Assembly: GCA_902560625.1 (NCBI GenBank)
Contig: CACEMD010000005.1
Span: 1 to 64,000, forward strand
Source of the DNA: an uncultured Pelagibacteraceae bacterium
Lineage (GTDB): Bacteria > Pseudomonadota > Alphaproteobacteria > Pelagibacterales > Pelagibacteraceae
Reading direction: 5' to 3'
DNA length: 64,000 nucleotides
A program made the position numbers and the translations under genes. Below, piece after piece: positions 17,400 through 26,185 of the stretch; the first letter of the stretch is position 1; each line of letters starts with the position of its first letter. The notes under the pieces were generated by a model, which saw only the letters and a program-made list of their open reading frames with translations, was not told the DNA's origin and made no database searches.

Positions 17400-20057
17400 A
17401 GATTTTAGTTTTTCAATAGCATCTTGAATTTTAGAAACATCGTCACCACCAGCTTGAGCAAAATCTGGTCGTCCACCCCCACCTTTTCCTCCAATAATCT
17501 CAGAACCTTTTTTCACAAAATTAACAGCATTATATTTTTTAATTAAACCATTAGTAACACCAACTGCTAAACCAATTTTACTATCTTTATTTGCAAAAAT
17601 AATTACAACCCCCTCTCCTAAATCTTTCTTTCCTTTATCGACTAATTTTCTCAATTCCTTAGGTGGTAGATCTTGTATGTTTTGAAATCTAACTTTAATA
17701 CCATTAATTTTTTGATCTGAAATAGTATTTTTTGTTTTGTCCTGAAGTATTGATCCAACTGATAATTGGTCTAATTGTTTTGTTAACTCTCTAATGATTT
17801 CATTTGAATTTTTTTTATCTAAGTTTGGTTTACCTCCTAGTTTAATTATTTTTTCAGAAACATCTCTTATAATTTCTTCATTTTTTTGAGCTGAAAGATC
17901 AGATAATTTCTCTTTATTTTTTAAGTAATTATCTAATTGTTTTTCTCTTAAAGCCTCAACTCTTCTAACTCCTGCTGCAATTGATGATTGGCTAACAATT
18001 TTAAATTTACCAATATCTGCTGTATTTCTTACATGAGTTCCTCCACATAACTCTGTAGAAAAATATTTATTTTTTTCGTCCCCCATCGATAAAACTCTAA
18101 CTTCTTCACCATATTTCTCGCCAAATAATGCTAATGCTCCATTATCAACAGCTTCCTTTGGTGTCATAAGTCTAGTTTTAACACTCGATTTAGTTTCAAC
18201 CATCGAATTAACAAAACTCTCAATTTTATCTATTTCTTCAGGCGTTATTGGTTTCATGTGACTAAAATCAAACCTTAGTCTATCTGCCTCAACTAAAGAT
18301 CCTTTCTGAGTAACATGCGTGCCTAAAACTCTTCTTAAAGATTCATGTAAAAGATGTGTTGCTGAATGATATGCTCTTATATTTTCCCTTCTTTCGACAT
18401 CTATTTTTAATTCAACACTATCGTTAATTTTTATTTCTCCTGAAATAACTTTTCCATAATGTACAAAAAGCTCGCCTAATTTTTTCTGTACATCAGAAAC
18501 TTTGAATTGAAAATTATTTGATATTATTTCTCCGATATCTCCAACTTGACCTCCTGATTCACCATAAAAAGGCGTTTGATTTAATATTATCATACCTTCA
18601 TCTCCGGTTTTTAAAGAATCTACTTGCTGATTATTTTTTAAAAGGGATTTAACAACTCCTTCTGCTTGATCAGTTTCATATCCAAGAAATTCAGTTGCAC
18701 CTAATTTATCTCTTATTGCAAACCATATATCATCTACAGCACTGTCTCCTGAACCTTTCCAATTTTTTTTTGCAAGCTCTCTACTTTTCTTCATAAGATC
18801 ATCAAATTTTTTGCTATCTATTTGAAGAGATTTATTTTTAAGGATGTCTTGAGTTAAATCTAACGGAAAGCCATAAGTATCATAAAGTTTAAAAGCAACT
18901 TCTCCTGGAAGAACTTTGTCTATCTTGGTTATTTCTTCATCTAAAATTTTCATACCTCGTTCAAGTAGAACTAAGAATTTTTCCTCTTCCATCTTAAGTG
19001 TTTCTTTAATTAAAGCTTCAGCTCTTTTTAATTCTGAGTAGTTTCCAGACATTTCTTCCATTAATGTTTTAAAGATATTATAAAAAATTGGTTCTTTCGA
19101 TCCAAGTAAATGAGAATGTCTCATTCCTCTTCTCATTATTCTTCTTAAAACATATCCTCTTCCTTCGTTTGAGGGTAATACTCCTTCGGCAATTAAAAAT
19201 GAACTAGCCCTCAAGTGATCTGCTATAACTCTAAAACTAGATAAATTATTTTCATTCGGTTTTACTTTAACTGCTTCCGATGTTGAAGAAATAATCTTTT
19301 TGAAATGATCTGTCTCATAATTATCATAAGTGCCTTGTAACAAAGCTGCTACTCTCTCGAGTCCCATTCCAGTATCTACAGATGGCTTTGGTAAATTAAT
19401 TCTCTTGTCTTTTGAAATCTGTTCAAACTGCATAAATACAAGGTTCCATATTTCAATATATCTATCACCATCCTGTTCTTTCGTTCCTGGCAATCCACCT
19501 TGTAGCTTATCACCATGATCAAAAAATATTTCTGAACATGGTCCACAAGGACCAGTTTCTCCCATTGACCAAAAGTTATCTGACGTTGCTATTCTAATTA
19601 TTCTATCTTCGCTTAGACCTGCAATTTTTTTCCAAAAATTGAATGCCTCATCATCTTCGCTAAAAACCGTCACATATAGTCGTTTTTTATCGATACCAAA
19701 ATCCTTGGTAACTAAATTCCAAGCTAGCTCTATAGCTTTATCTTTGAAGTAATCTCCAAAAGAAAAATTTCCTAACATTTCGAAAAACGTATGATGTCTT
19801 GGGGTATAACCTACGTTTTCTAAATCATTATGTTTTCCACCAGCTCTTACACATTTTTGTGAGGTGGTTGCTCTTTTATAATCTCTTTTTTCTAAACCAG
19901 TAAATACATTTTTAAACTGAACCATTCCAGAGTTAGCAAACATAAGTGTTGGATCGTTATTTGGAACTAAGTTACTTGACTCAACAATTTTATGATCATT
20001 TTTCTCAAAATATTTAAGAAACGAATTTCGTATTTGATTTAGTGTTTTGTCAGCCAT
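17391..20057 (-). CDS. alaS: Alanyl-tRNA synthetase
   Basis: 888 aa, full length. Class II catalytic core at the N-terminus ([47 protein letters not shown]), editing domain with zinc-type motif HSATHLLHE near residue 562 and CGGTHVRNT near 669, and the C-terminal DHHA1/C-Ala domain ending with the glycine-rich [16 protein letters not shown]. It stands alone, behind the recA terminator at 20106-20138. The stop region overlaps icd. Confidence 0.98.
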   Translation of the reverse strand: MADKTLNQIRNSFLKYFEKNDHKIVESSNLVPNNDPTLMFANSGMVQFKNVFTGLEKRDYKRATTSQKCVRAGGKHNDLENVGYTPRHHTFFEMLGNFSFGDYFKDKAIELAWNLVTKDFGIDKKRLYVTVFSEDDEAFNFWKKIAGLSEDRIIRIATSDNFWSMGETGPCGPCSEIFFDHGDKLQGGLPGTKEQDGDRYIEIWNLVFMQFEQISKDKRINLPKPSVDTGMGLERVAALLQGTYDNYETDHFKKIISSTSEAVKVKPNENNLSSFRVIADHLRASSFLIAEGVLPSNEGRGYVLRRIMRRGMRHSHLLGSKEPIFYNIFKTLMEEMSGNYSELKRAEALIKETLKMEEEKFLVLLERGMKILDEEITKIDKVLPGEVAFKLYDTYGFPLDLTQDILKNKSLQIDSKKFDDLMKKSRELAKKNWKGSGDSAVDDIWFAIRDKLGATEFLGYETDQAEGVVKSLLKNNQQVDSLKTGDEGMIILNQTPFYGESGGQVGDIGEIISNNFQFKVSDVQKKLGELFVHYGKVISGEIKINDSVELKIDVERRENIRAYHSATHLLHESLRRVLGTHVTQKGSLVEADRLRFDFSHMKPITPEEIDKIESFVNSMVETKSSVKTRLMTPKEAVDNGALALFGEKYGEEVRVLSMGDEKNKYFSTELCGGTHVRNTADIGKFKIVSQSSIAAGVRRVEALREKQLDNYLKNKEKLSDLSAQKNEEIIRDVSEKIIKLGGKPNLDKKNSNEIIRELTKQLDQLSVGSILQDKTKNTISDQKINGIKVRFQNIQDLPPKELRKLVDKGKKDLGEGVVIIFANKDSKIGLAVGVTNGLIKKYNAVNFVKKGSEIIGGKGGGGRPDFAQAGGDDVSKIQDAIEKLKSLI

Positions 20058-20105
20058 ATGTTTTAAAATACAGCTTTTTTATTTGATGTCTAGATGACAG
20101 TAGGG

Positions 20106-20138
20106 AAAAAAGGCGCTTTATTTAAGCGCCTTTTTAGA
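20106..20138 (-). terminator. Rho-independent terminator behind recA
   Basis: A hairpin AAAAAGGCGCTT / AAGCGCCTTTTT with a 5-base loop (TATTT), lying 11 bases past the recA stop. Both flanks are A/T runs, so it could stop transcription in both directions. It separates recA from alaS. Confidence 0.93.
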
Positions 20139-20148
20139 TAACTAAAAG

Positions 20149-21267
20149 TTAATTCTTTTTAGGAAGTGTTTCTTCATCCGTTGACTTAGTTTTTTCCTGG
20201 TCTATTGGATTTCCTTCAATTTTCTTTGATATTAAGCCTGCTTTTTCTCTGATTGCCATTTCAATTTCTGCAGCTGCTTTTGGATTTTGTTCTAAGAAAA
20301 GTTTTGCATTTTCTTTTCCTTGACCAATTTTTTCTCCCTTATATGCATACCAAGCACCAGATTTTTCTACTATCTCTGCTTTAGCACCCAAGTCAATAAG
20401 CTCTCCTGTCTTACTAATACCTTTTCCATACATAAGGTCAAATTCAACTACTTTAAATGGTGGTGCTACTTTATTCTTAACTACTTTTACCCTGGTAGTA
20501 TTTCCAATAATTTGCTCTTTATCTTTTATTGCACCAATTCTTCTTATATCCATTCTTACAGATGAATAGAATTTAAGTGAATTACCACCTGATGTAGTTT
20601 CTGGACTTCCAAACATTACACCAATTTTCATTCTAATTTGGTTTATAAAAATAACCATTGTATTAGTTCTTGAAATTGAGCCTGTTAATTTTCTGAGAGC
20701 TTGAGACATTAACCTTGCTTGTAAACCAACATGATGATCGCCCATATCACCTTCAATTTCAGCTCTAGGGGTTAATGCAGCAACTGAATCAACAACTAAA
20801 ACTGATAATGATCCAGATTTAATTAAAGTGTCAGTAATTTCTAATGCTTGTTCACCTGTGTCTGGTTGTGAAATTAGTAATGAATCTGTATCTACACCTA
20901 ATTTTTTAGCATAAACTGGATCTAGTGCATGTTCTGCATCTATGAATGCACAAGTTCCACCAGCTTTCTGCGCTTCAGCCAAAACTTGCAAAGCCAATGT
21001 CGTCTTACCAGAGGACTCCGGTCCATAAATCTCAACAATTCTCCCTTTTGGTAACCCACCAATTCCGAGAGCAAGATCTAAACTTAATGAGCCAGTTGAG
21101 ATTGACTCAACGTCCATAGCTTTTTGTTGACCAAGCTTCATAACTGAACCTTTTCCAAAAGTATCTGTTATTTGGCTTATCGCAGCGTCTAACGCTTTAT
21201 TTTTTTCTTTATTTTCCAATTCTTTATCTTTTGTGGATTTAACCACTTTTAAGTTATTTTTAGTCAT
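20149..21267 (-). CDS. recA: RecA recombinase
   Basis: Homologous recombination and co-protease of SOS repressors. 372 aa. Walker [10 protein letters not shown] at residues 82-90, Walker [11 protein letters not shown] near 160, and the L2 loop region [21 protein letters not shown] in two overlapping blocks near 230. A lysine-rich N-terminal tail and an acidic C-tail ([13 protein letters not shown]...) flank the core. SD GAGG lies before the ATG. A one-mismatch SOS box lies 50-65 bp upstream (21319-21333), and a strong terminator follows. Confidence 0.98.
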   Translation of the reverse strand: MTKNNLKVVKSTKDKELENKEKNKALDAAISQITDTFGKGSVMKLGQQKAMDVESISTGSLSLDLALGIGGLPKGRIVEIYGPESSGKTTLALQVLAEAQKAGGTCAFIDAEHALDPVYAKKLGVDTDSLLISQPDTGEQALEITDTLIKSGSLSVLVVDSVAALTPRAEIEGDMGDHHVGLQARLMSQALRKLTGSISRTNTMVIFINQIRMKIGVMFGSPETTSGGNSLKFYSSVRMDIRRIGAIKDKEQIIGNTTRVKVVKNKVAPPFKVVEFDLMYGKGISKTGELIDLGAKAEIVEKSGAWYAYKGEKIGQGKENAKLFLEQNPKAAAEIEMAIREKAGLISKKIEGNPIDQEKTKSTDEETLPKKN

Positions 21268-21318
21268 TTAATGCCTCTTTTTTTGTGTTTTTTAAAATTC
21301 GAATCATATTATTATTCT

Positions 21319-21333
21319 GTACTACTTTTGTTC
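21319..21333. promoter_or_regulatory. Candidate LexA (SOS) box before recA
   Basis: GTAC-N7-GTTC on the plus strand (GAAC-N7-GTAC on the coding strand), one mismatch from the alphaproteobacterial LexA consensus GTTC-N7-GTTC. It is 52 bp before the recA start, where a repressor would block the promoter. Confidence 0.55.
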
Positions 21334-21376
21334 TCTTTTGCAATAAAAATATTTTAAAATTTTAAAAAAGCTTAAT

Positions 21377-22669
21377 TTACTTGATATTTAGAAAGGAACT
21401 GTTGAGAAGACCTACAGATTTAAGAAAATTATACTGAGATAAAACGTAATTTCTCTCAGAGTTAGCTAAAGATATTTTGGCATTTAATAAAAGTGTACTG
21501 GATTGAATAACATCTAGCGTTGATCTAGATCCTCTATCATATTCAGCTGAAATTCCTTCATTTGCAATTTCTGCTGCTCTTACTTGTGATTTAACAGATG
21601 ATAACAGGCTTTTTGAAGATTGTAGATTTGACCATGCACTTGCAACATTAGTTTCATTAGTTTTGATGGCATTGTCTAATAATAGTTTTTTTCTATCTAA
21701 AAGGCTTTGATTTTTATTTATAGTTGCTATTTTTTTTCCGCCAGAATAAAAAGGCCAACTTAGTGTAGCTTTGATAGTATCCTTTTCTTTTTCATCGATT
21801 GTTGTGCTTAAATCCTCAGTATAAGATCTTTCAAGAGATAAGGTTGCGGTTGGCGCAAGATCGGACTTGGCGATTTTAAGGTCTTTTTTTGATTGTTCTA
21901 ATTCAAATTTTGCAATTTTGATATTTGGATTATTTTTTTTCGATAATTCAATAGCCTCGGTCAAACTTTTTGGAATTTCTAAAATAATTTCTAAAGGTTT
22001 TTGTAAATTTTCATTATTAGAAATTTTTCCAATAACATTTTCGTAATTTAATTTTTTTGTCACAACATCGTTTTCAGCTTGAATATATTGTGCTTGAGCA
22101 CCAGCTAAAGATGATTCTGATTGAGATAAGTCAGATATTGTAATTTGTCCTCTTTCTAATCTTACTTGGTCTGTTTCTACTTGTCTTTCAAGTAATTTAA
22201 AATTATTAAGATTATTATTTAAATTTTCATTAGCAAGTATCAAATCTGTAAATGCCTCTACTGCTTTATATAAAATTTCCTGCTCTTTTTTGAGAAGCCT
22301 AGCCTCAGCCAAAATAATTCCTATTTTACTTTTGTCATACTCAGCACCTCTTCCAAAATCAATTAATGTTTGTTCTAGCTTAATTGACTTTGTTAGTGGG
22401 TTAACATCCTCAATTATAGTATCCTTCCCATCTCTGTCGGTAATCTCATTTGTATTTTCTTGGCTTTTAGATCCAGTAATTGTTGCAGATGGAAGATATT
22501 CACTTCTTGAGATTTTTAATTCTTCCTTTGAGACTTTGATATTTTCTCTCTCAGCATTTAACTCTTTGTTGTTACTGTATGCTTGTATCAAAGCTTCATT
22601 TAAACCTATGCCAAATGATTTGGTTATACTTAATGAGAAAATGAATAGAATTAATATTATTTTTTTCAT
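21377..22669 (-). CDS. tolC: TolC-family outer-membrane efflux channel
   Basis: 430 aa with a signal peptide (residues 1-20, cleaved near SFG-IG). Two similar halves of long amphipathic helices with outer-membrane strands are visible: GLNEALIQAYSNNKELNAERENI opens the first half (shown here in part: LNEALIQAYSNNKEL) and LTEAIELSKKNNPNIKIAK the second near residue 230. FGRG and the YSGGK turn are family features. No inner-membrane pump or adaptor is adjacent. Its ATG overlaps the stop of the upstream kinase gene (ATGA). Confidence 0.9.
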   Translation of the reverse strand: MKKIILILFIFSLSITKSFGIGLNEALIQAYSNNKELNAERENIKVSKEELKISRSEYLPSATITGSKSQENTNEITDRDGKDTIIEDVNPLTKSIKLEQTLIDFGRGAEYDKSKIGIILAEARLLKKEQEILYKAVEAFTDLILANENLNNNLNNFKLLERQVETDQVRLERGQITISDLSQSESSLAGAQAQYIQAENDVVTKKLNYENVIGKISNNENLQKPLEIILEIPKSLTEAIELSKKNNPNIKIAKFELEQSKKDLKIAKSDLAPTATLSLERSYTEDLSTTIDEKEKDTIKATLSWPFYSGGKKIATINKNQSLLDRKKLLLDNAIKTNETNVASAWSNLQSSKSLLSSVKSQVRAAEIANEGISAEYDRGSRSTLDVIQSSTLLLNAKISLANSERNYVLSQYNFLKSVGLLNSSFLNIK

Positions 22670-23592
22670 TTTTTTTTATAAATTACTGAATTGATTTGAT
22701 GATTGCTATTTAAATTCAAAATAATTGATGAGTATTTTGGCGCATGTTTAAACATATTTTGAGTAATTCTTTGATAAGTTTGCATAAAATTGATTACATC
22801 AGCTTTATTCATAATTTTTGAATTCTTTTTTTGCTTTGATTTAATTAAAAGTTTTTTTTCTTGTTTAAATCTCCATTGTTGTAAAAGTTTAAAGTTTTTT
22901 GCTTTTAAATAAATTAAGCAATTAAGTCTACTAAATATATTTTTATAACTTCTTTTTAAATTATTATTTACAAATTTTCTCCAAATCATATTTTGATCAC
23001 TCGTTTTTTCTAGAGAGTTAACTGTTTTTATTAGTGATTTATTATTTTCTGATCTTGCTCCGACACACCAACCTTCAAGAATTATTACATCAGGCCTTTT
23101 ATTAATTATAAACCAATTTTTTTTTGATTTTCTATCATCAATAGATTTATCAAATGTGGGAAGTTTAATTTTTTTAAATTTTTTTTTTTTTAGATTTTGA
23201 AAAAATTTTATCATTATATTAATGTCATGAGTGCCTGGGACACCTCTTGTTAATAGCATTGGATGTATTTTTTTTGATAGATGTAATCTATCTTTTCTAG
23301 TTTTATAGAAGTCATCTATTGAGATTTTAAAAACGTTCAGTTTAAAATATTTTGTTAATATAATTCTTAGAATTGAAGAAATTGTAGTTTTGCCAGTGCC
23401 TTGCCCGCCAGCAAGTCCAATAAAATAAGGGGTTGTTTTACATTTTTTAGAAATCCAAAAAGAAACTGGAATTAAATATTTTTTAATCATCCTTTCTTTG
23501 TTTTTGAATTTCTCATTTCTTGTCTCTTGAGATTTAATGAATTTTAAACAATCTTTTTTTACTGCCTTGTAGCAATAATCGTGTAATTTCAT
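22666..23592 (-). CDS. P-loop kinase related to D-glycerate 3-kinase / uridine kinase
   Basis: 308 aa. Walker A GGQGTGKTT at residues 62-70, then KISIDDFYKTRKDR near 95, HPMLLTRGVPGTHD near 110, LPTFDKSIDDR near 143 and VIILEGWCVGAR near 165. This order, especially RGVPGTHD and EGWxxG, matches the plant-type D-glycerate 3-kinase/YggC-like group. It would phosphorylate glycerate from glycolate or serine breakdown (inference). The start lies 2 bp after the frameshifted GFA gene and the stop overlaps tolC. Confidence 0.82.
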   Translation of the reverse strand: MKLHDYCYKAVKKDCLKFIKSQETRNEKFKNKERMIKKYLIPVSFWISKKCKTTPYFIGLAGGQGTGKTTISSILRIILTKYFKLNVFKISIDDFYKTRKDRLHLSKKIHPMLLTRGVPGTHDINIMIKFFQNLKKKKFKKIKLPTFDKSIDDRKSKKNWFIINKRPDVIILEGWCVGARSENNKSLIKTVNSLEKTSDQNMIWRKFVNNNLKRSYKNIFSRLNCLIYLKAKNFKLLQQWRFKQEKKLLIKSKQKKNSKIMNKADVINFMQTYQRITQNMFKHAPKYSSIILNLNSNHQINSVIYKKK

Positions 23593-23594
23593 TT

Positions 23595-23965
23595 TTATTT
23601 TTTCTGATCAAGAGGATGGTTTTCTCCATCACTGATTGGTACATTTTTGATTTCAAATGGTCTAACACCTTCTATGCATGCTATATTCACTCCATAAATT
23701 CTTGGATCAATTCTTGGTCGGTTGTGAGTGTGGATTCCACATATAGAACAAAAATAATGTTTAGCAGTTTTCGTATTAAACTGATAAAGTTTTAAAAATT
23801 CTTCTCCTTTAATAAGTTTAAAGTCATTAGGTCCAAGAACACCAATTATATAACCTTTTTTTTACAAATAGAACAGTTGCAACGCAAAACTTTCTCAATT
23901 CCTTTTTCTGGAACTTCAACTTCTGCTTCGATAGATCCACAATGACAATTTAATTTTTTTTTCAT
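23595..23965 (-). pseudogene. GFA-family (glutathione-dependent formaldehyde-activating-like) protein, frameshifted
   Basis: The ATG at 23965 overlaps the stop of the intact neighbour (ATGA). Translation gives MKKKLNCHCGSIEAEVEV and RCNCSICKKK, then falls out of frame at an A8 run (about 23856-23863) and stops two codons later. Adding one A restores the frame through GYIIGVLGP, KHYFCSICGIHTHNRPR and the end DQKK, giving 123 aa, the same length as the intact neighbour. All zinc Cys (CHC, CNCSIC, CSIC) are kept in the restored protein. Either a young pseudogene, a sequence error, or a slippage-rescued gene. Confidence 0.88.
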
Positions 23966-24333
23966 TTTTTTTGTCTATCTAATATATGGTTGTTTCCATC
24001 ATTGTTCACTACGTCTAATTTAAAATATTCATAAGGATCAATTTCATCTATACATCCAACATTAACAGCGTATTCATTTGGATTGCTTCTTCTTTGGTGA
24101 TGAGTATATATTCCACAAATTTTACAAAAATAATGCTTAGCCACTTTTGTATTAAATTGGTAAATAGATAAATTTTCCTCGCCCTCTATGATCTTTAGAT
24201 TTTGTAAATCTACTGCTGCCATTATTGATCCCTTTTTTCTACAAATTGAGCAATTACAACGTTGAAGTTTTCCAAGATCATTTACATTGATTTGTAATTT
24301 AACTTTTTTGCAGTGACACGATACTTTCTTCAT
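23962..24333 (-). CDS. GFA-family zinc protein
   Basis: 123 aa, a complete GFA (DUF636/CENP-V) domain. The structural zinc ligands are CHC at residues 6-8, CNCSIC near 26-31 and CKICG near 70. Members are named after glutathione-dependent formaldehyde-activating enzyme, but most act on unknown thiol adducts, so the substrate is not claimed. It is the first gene of a run with a tandem frameshifted paralogue, the glycerate-kinase-like gene and tolC, and is divergent from umuDC. Confidence 0.9.
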   Translation of the reverse strand: MKKVSCHCKKVKLQINVNDLGKLQRCNCSICRKKGSIMAAVDLQNLKIIEGEENLSIYQFNTKVAKHYFCKICGIYTHHQRRSNPNEYAVNVGCIDEIDPYEYFKLDVVNNDGNNHILDRQKK

Positions 24334-24393
24334 CTAGATTTTTTATATTAATTTTTATTTTTAATAAGATTTATAAACTACCTTTGGTTAAAG

Positions 24394-24402
24394 TTATCCA
24401 CA
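24394..24402 (+). promoter_or_regulatory. Single perfect DnaA-box match
   Basis: TTATCCACA, identical to the strongest DnaA-box form, in the GFA-umuD divergent region. No second box is seen nearby, so an origin is not supported; it could be a DnaA regulatory site or chance. Confidence 0.4.
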
Positions 24403-24432
24403 AGCACACTAAATCTTGTTTAAATGTTCTCG

Positions 24433-24468
24433 TTTTGATTCACTTTTGATTCAGTTACAGACTCAAAA
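24433..24468. promoter_or_regulatory. Operator-like array of three TTTTGATTC repeats before umuDC
   Basis: TTTTGATTCA occurs at 24433-24442 and 24444-24453, an 11-bp period or about one helical turn. A third copy, GACTCAAAA (24460-24468), is inverted with one mismatch and pairs with the second copy around a 7-base centre. The array ends 9 bp before the umuD -35 box. Confidence 0.5.
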
Positions 24469-24477
24469 TACAACCTA

Positions 24478-24506
24478 TTGACTACATTGTATAACTGTTA
24501 TATTAA
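24478..24506 (+). promoter_or_regulatory. Sigma70 promoter of umuDC
   Basis: TTGACT (24478-24483), 17-bp spacer, TATTAA (24501-24506). Transcription would start near 24513, inside the SOS box. An in-frame TTG at 24478 is part of this -35 box, so it is not the start codon. Confidence 0.75.
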
Positions 24507-24509
24507 TGA

Positions 24510-24524
24510 GAACAAAATAAGAAC
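24510..24524. promoter_or_regulatory. LexA (SOS) box of umuDC
   Basis: GAAC-AAAATAA-GAAC, the reverse complement of GTTC-N7-GTTC, the alphaproteobacterial LexA consensus, with no mismatch. It covers the predicted transcription start and ends 4 bp before the umuD ATG. Confidence 0.8.
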
Positions 24525-24528
24525 ATTT

Positions 24529-24924
24529 ATGAAGCTAACTATACCTTATTATTTACACAAAGCAGGAGCTGGATTTCCATCTCCGGCAACAGATTATATA
24601 GAGGAAGATATAGATCTAAACGTCCACCTAATTAAGAATGTTCCAGCAACTTTTGTAATTAGAGTTCAGGGTAAATCGATGACAGATGTTGGTATTAATG
24701 ATGGTGATATACTGGTTGTCGACAAAAGTTTAACACCTAAAAATTTCTCGACAGTAATTGCAAATGTTCACGACGAATTAGTTGTCAAAAGCTTTGTTCA
24801 AGAAAGAGATAAAAAATTTTTAACTTCGGGCTCTAAAAACTTTGAAGATAGAATTTTAATTAATGAAGAAGAAGATATTTTTATTTGGGGAGTTGTAACA
24901 TATGTCATCCATTCAGTATACTAG
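24529..24924 (+). CDS. umuD: UmuD-like SOS mutagenesis protein (S24 peptidase family)
   Basis: 131 aa from the ATG at 24529; a longer frame from TTG at 24478 would overlap the promoter and SOS box. GFPSPATDYIEEDIDLN matches the UmuD processing region, with self-cleavage expected between A14 and G15. The Ser-Lys dyad is S50 (QGKSMTD) and K87 (VVKSF). After RecA-assisted cleavage it would join UmuC as DNA polymerase V. The 3' end overlaps umuC by 23 bp. There is no DNA-binding domain, so this is not LexA itself. Confidence 0.94.
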   Translation: MKLTIPYYLHKAGAGFPSPATDYIEEDIDLNVHLIKNVPATFVIRVQGKSMTDVGINDGDILVVDKSLTPKNFSTVIANVHDELVVKSFVQERDKKFLTSGSKNFEDRILINEEEDIFIWGVVTYVIHSVY

Positions 24925-26179
24925 AAAGATAGCTCTAGTTGATTGCAATTCTTTTTATGTTTCTTGTGAAAGATTATTTAATCCAAAAATAAGAAAAAAA
25001 CCAGTTGTAGTTTTATCTAATAATGACGGCTGTATAATTTCAAGATCTAATGAAGCAAAAGCTTTAGGTATAAAAATGGGAGAACCTTATTTCAAGGCGA
25101 AAGATATTATTATTAAAAACAATGTCCAAGTATTTTCTTCAAATTACTCATTGTATGGTGATTTATCAAGAAGGGTTATGAGAACACTAAAAAGATTTAA
25201 CTCTGATATAGAAATTTATTCAATTGATGAAGCATTCATGGACTTATCAAATTTTTCTGATGCTGAAGTTGAAGAAGTTGGGAAAGAAATTAGAAATACA
25301 GTTTTACAATGGACAGGAATACCAACAAGTATTGGGATAGCAAAAACTAAAACTTTAAGTAAAGTTGCAAATCACATTGCAAAGAAAAAACAATCTGGTG
25401 TTACAAGTTTAATAGGTGTTGAAAATATTGATCCAATTTTAGAAAAAATAGTAATCAATGACATTTGGGGGGTTGGAAAGCAACTTACTAAGTTTTACCA
25501 AAAAAATGGAATTTATAACGCTAAGCAACTAAAAAATAAATCAAATACATGGATCAAAAAATGCTCAAATGTTTTAAGCTCAAGAACAGCAATGGAACTT
25601 AGAGGTATTCCTTGCATAGAACTTGAGAAAACCTCATCCAAGAGAAAAAGCTGTGTAGTTTCTCGTTCTTTTGGAAGAAGAGTTGAAAAGTTTCAAGAAT
25701 TAAAAGAAGCAGTTGCAAATTATTGTTTGAATGCATCAGAGAAAATAAGGTCGGAGTCTTTGGTTGCAAAAGCAATAACAGTTTTTGTTAGAACAAGTCC
25801 ATTTCAAAGAAGCTTTGGCTACTACTCAAATTCAAAAACTATTGATTTTCCAATTGCAACAAATAACAGCATTGAAACTGTTAAAGCTGCTATTTCTATA
25901 TTAGAAAGTATTTTTAAAAATGGTTACAGATATCAAAAAGCTGGTGTAATGTTAACAGGACTATCGAATGAAAGTATGAAGAAAAACTTATTCTCATCAG
26001 AAAAAGATGAAAAAATAAAAAAATTAATGAGATCAATAGATAATACTAATTATCGCTATGGAAGATCTACATTAAGCGTTGCAAGTGCAGGTGTTTATAA
26101 AAAATGGAATATGAGAAGAGAGCATTCGTCTAAAATCGATACTGCTGATTTCTATTGTTTACCAACAATAAAAGCCTGA
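24902..26179 (+). CDS. umuC: UmuC-like Y-family translesion DNA polymerase
   Basis: 425 aa, the typical length of polymerase V catalytic subunits. Catalytic carboxylates: D14 in ALVDCNSFYVSCERLF and D109-E110 in YSIDEAFMDL. Thumb and little-finger parts follow (TSIGIAKTKTLSKVANHIAKK split near residue 140, IWGVGKQ near 190). A C-terminal KKNLFSS may be a beta-clamp binding motif. It is co-transcribed with umuD under the LexA box. Confidence 0.96.
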   Translation: MSSIQYTRKIALVDCNSFYVSCERLFNPKIRKKPVVVLSNNDGCIISRSNEAKALGIKMGEPYFKAKDIIIKNNVQVFSSNYSLYGDLSRRVMRTLKRFNSDIEIYSIDEAFMDLSNFSDAEVEEVGKEIRNTVLQWTGIPTSIGIAKTKTLSKVANHIAKKKQSGVTSLIGVENIDPILEKIVINDIWGVGKQLTKFYQKNGIYNAKQLKNKSNTWIKKCSNVLSSRTAMELRGIPCIELEKTSSKRKSCVVSRSFGRRVEKFQELKEAVANYCLNASEKIRSESLVAKAITVFVRTSPFQRSFGYYSNSKTIDFPIATNNSIETVKAAISILESIFKNGYRYQKAGVMLTGLSNESMKKNLFSSEKDEKIKKLMRSIDNTNYRYGRSTLSVASAGVYKKWNMRREHSSKIDTADFYCLPTIKA

Positions 26180-26185
26180 GTATTG

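Noticed and set aside
22290-22694. 134-codon plus-strand frame inside tolC
   Set aside because: Shadow of tolC; it ends in a run of T-rich codons and has no start signal.
24478-24528. N-terminal extension of UmuD from TTG 24478
   Set aside because: It lies on the -35 box and SOS box; UmuD homology begins at the ATG at 24529.
24334-24528. Replication origin in the GFA-umuD spacer
   Set aside because: Only one DnaA box; no cluster, no unwinding repeats and no dnaA, gidA or parAB nearby.
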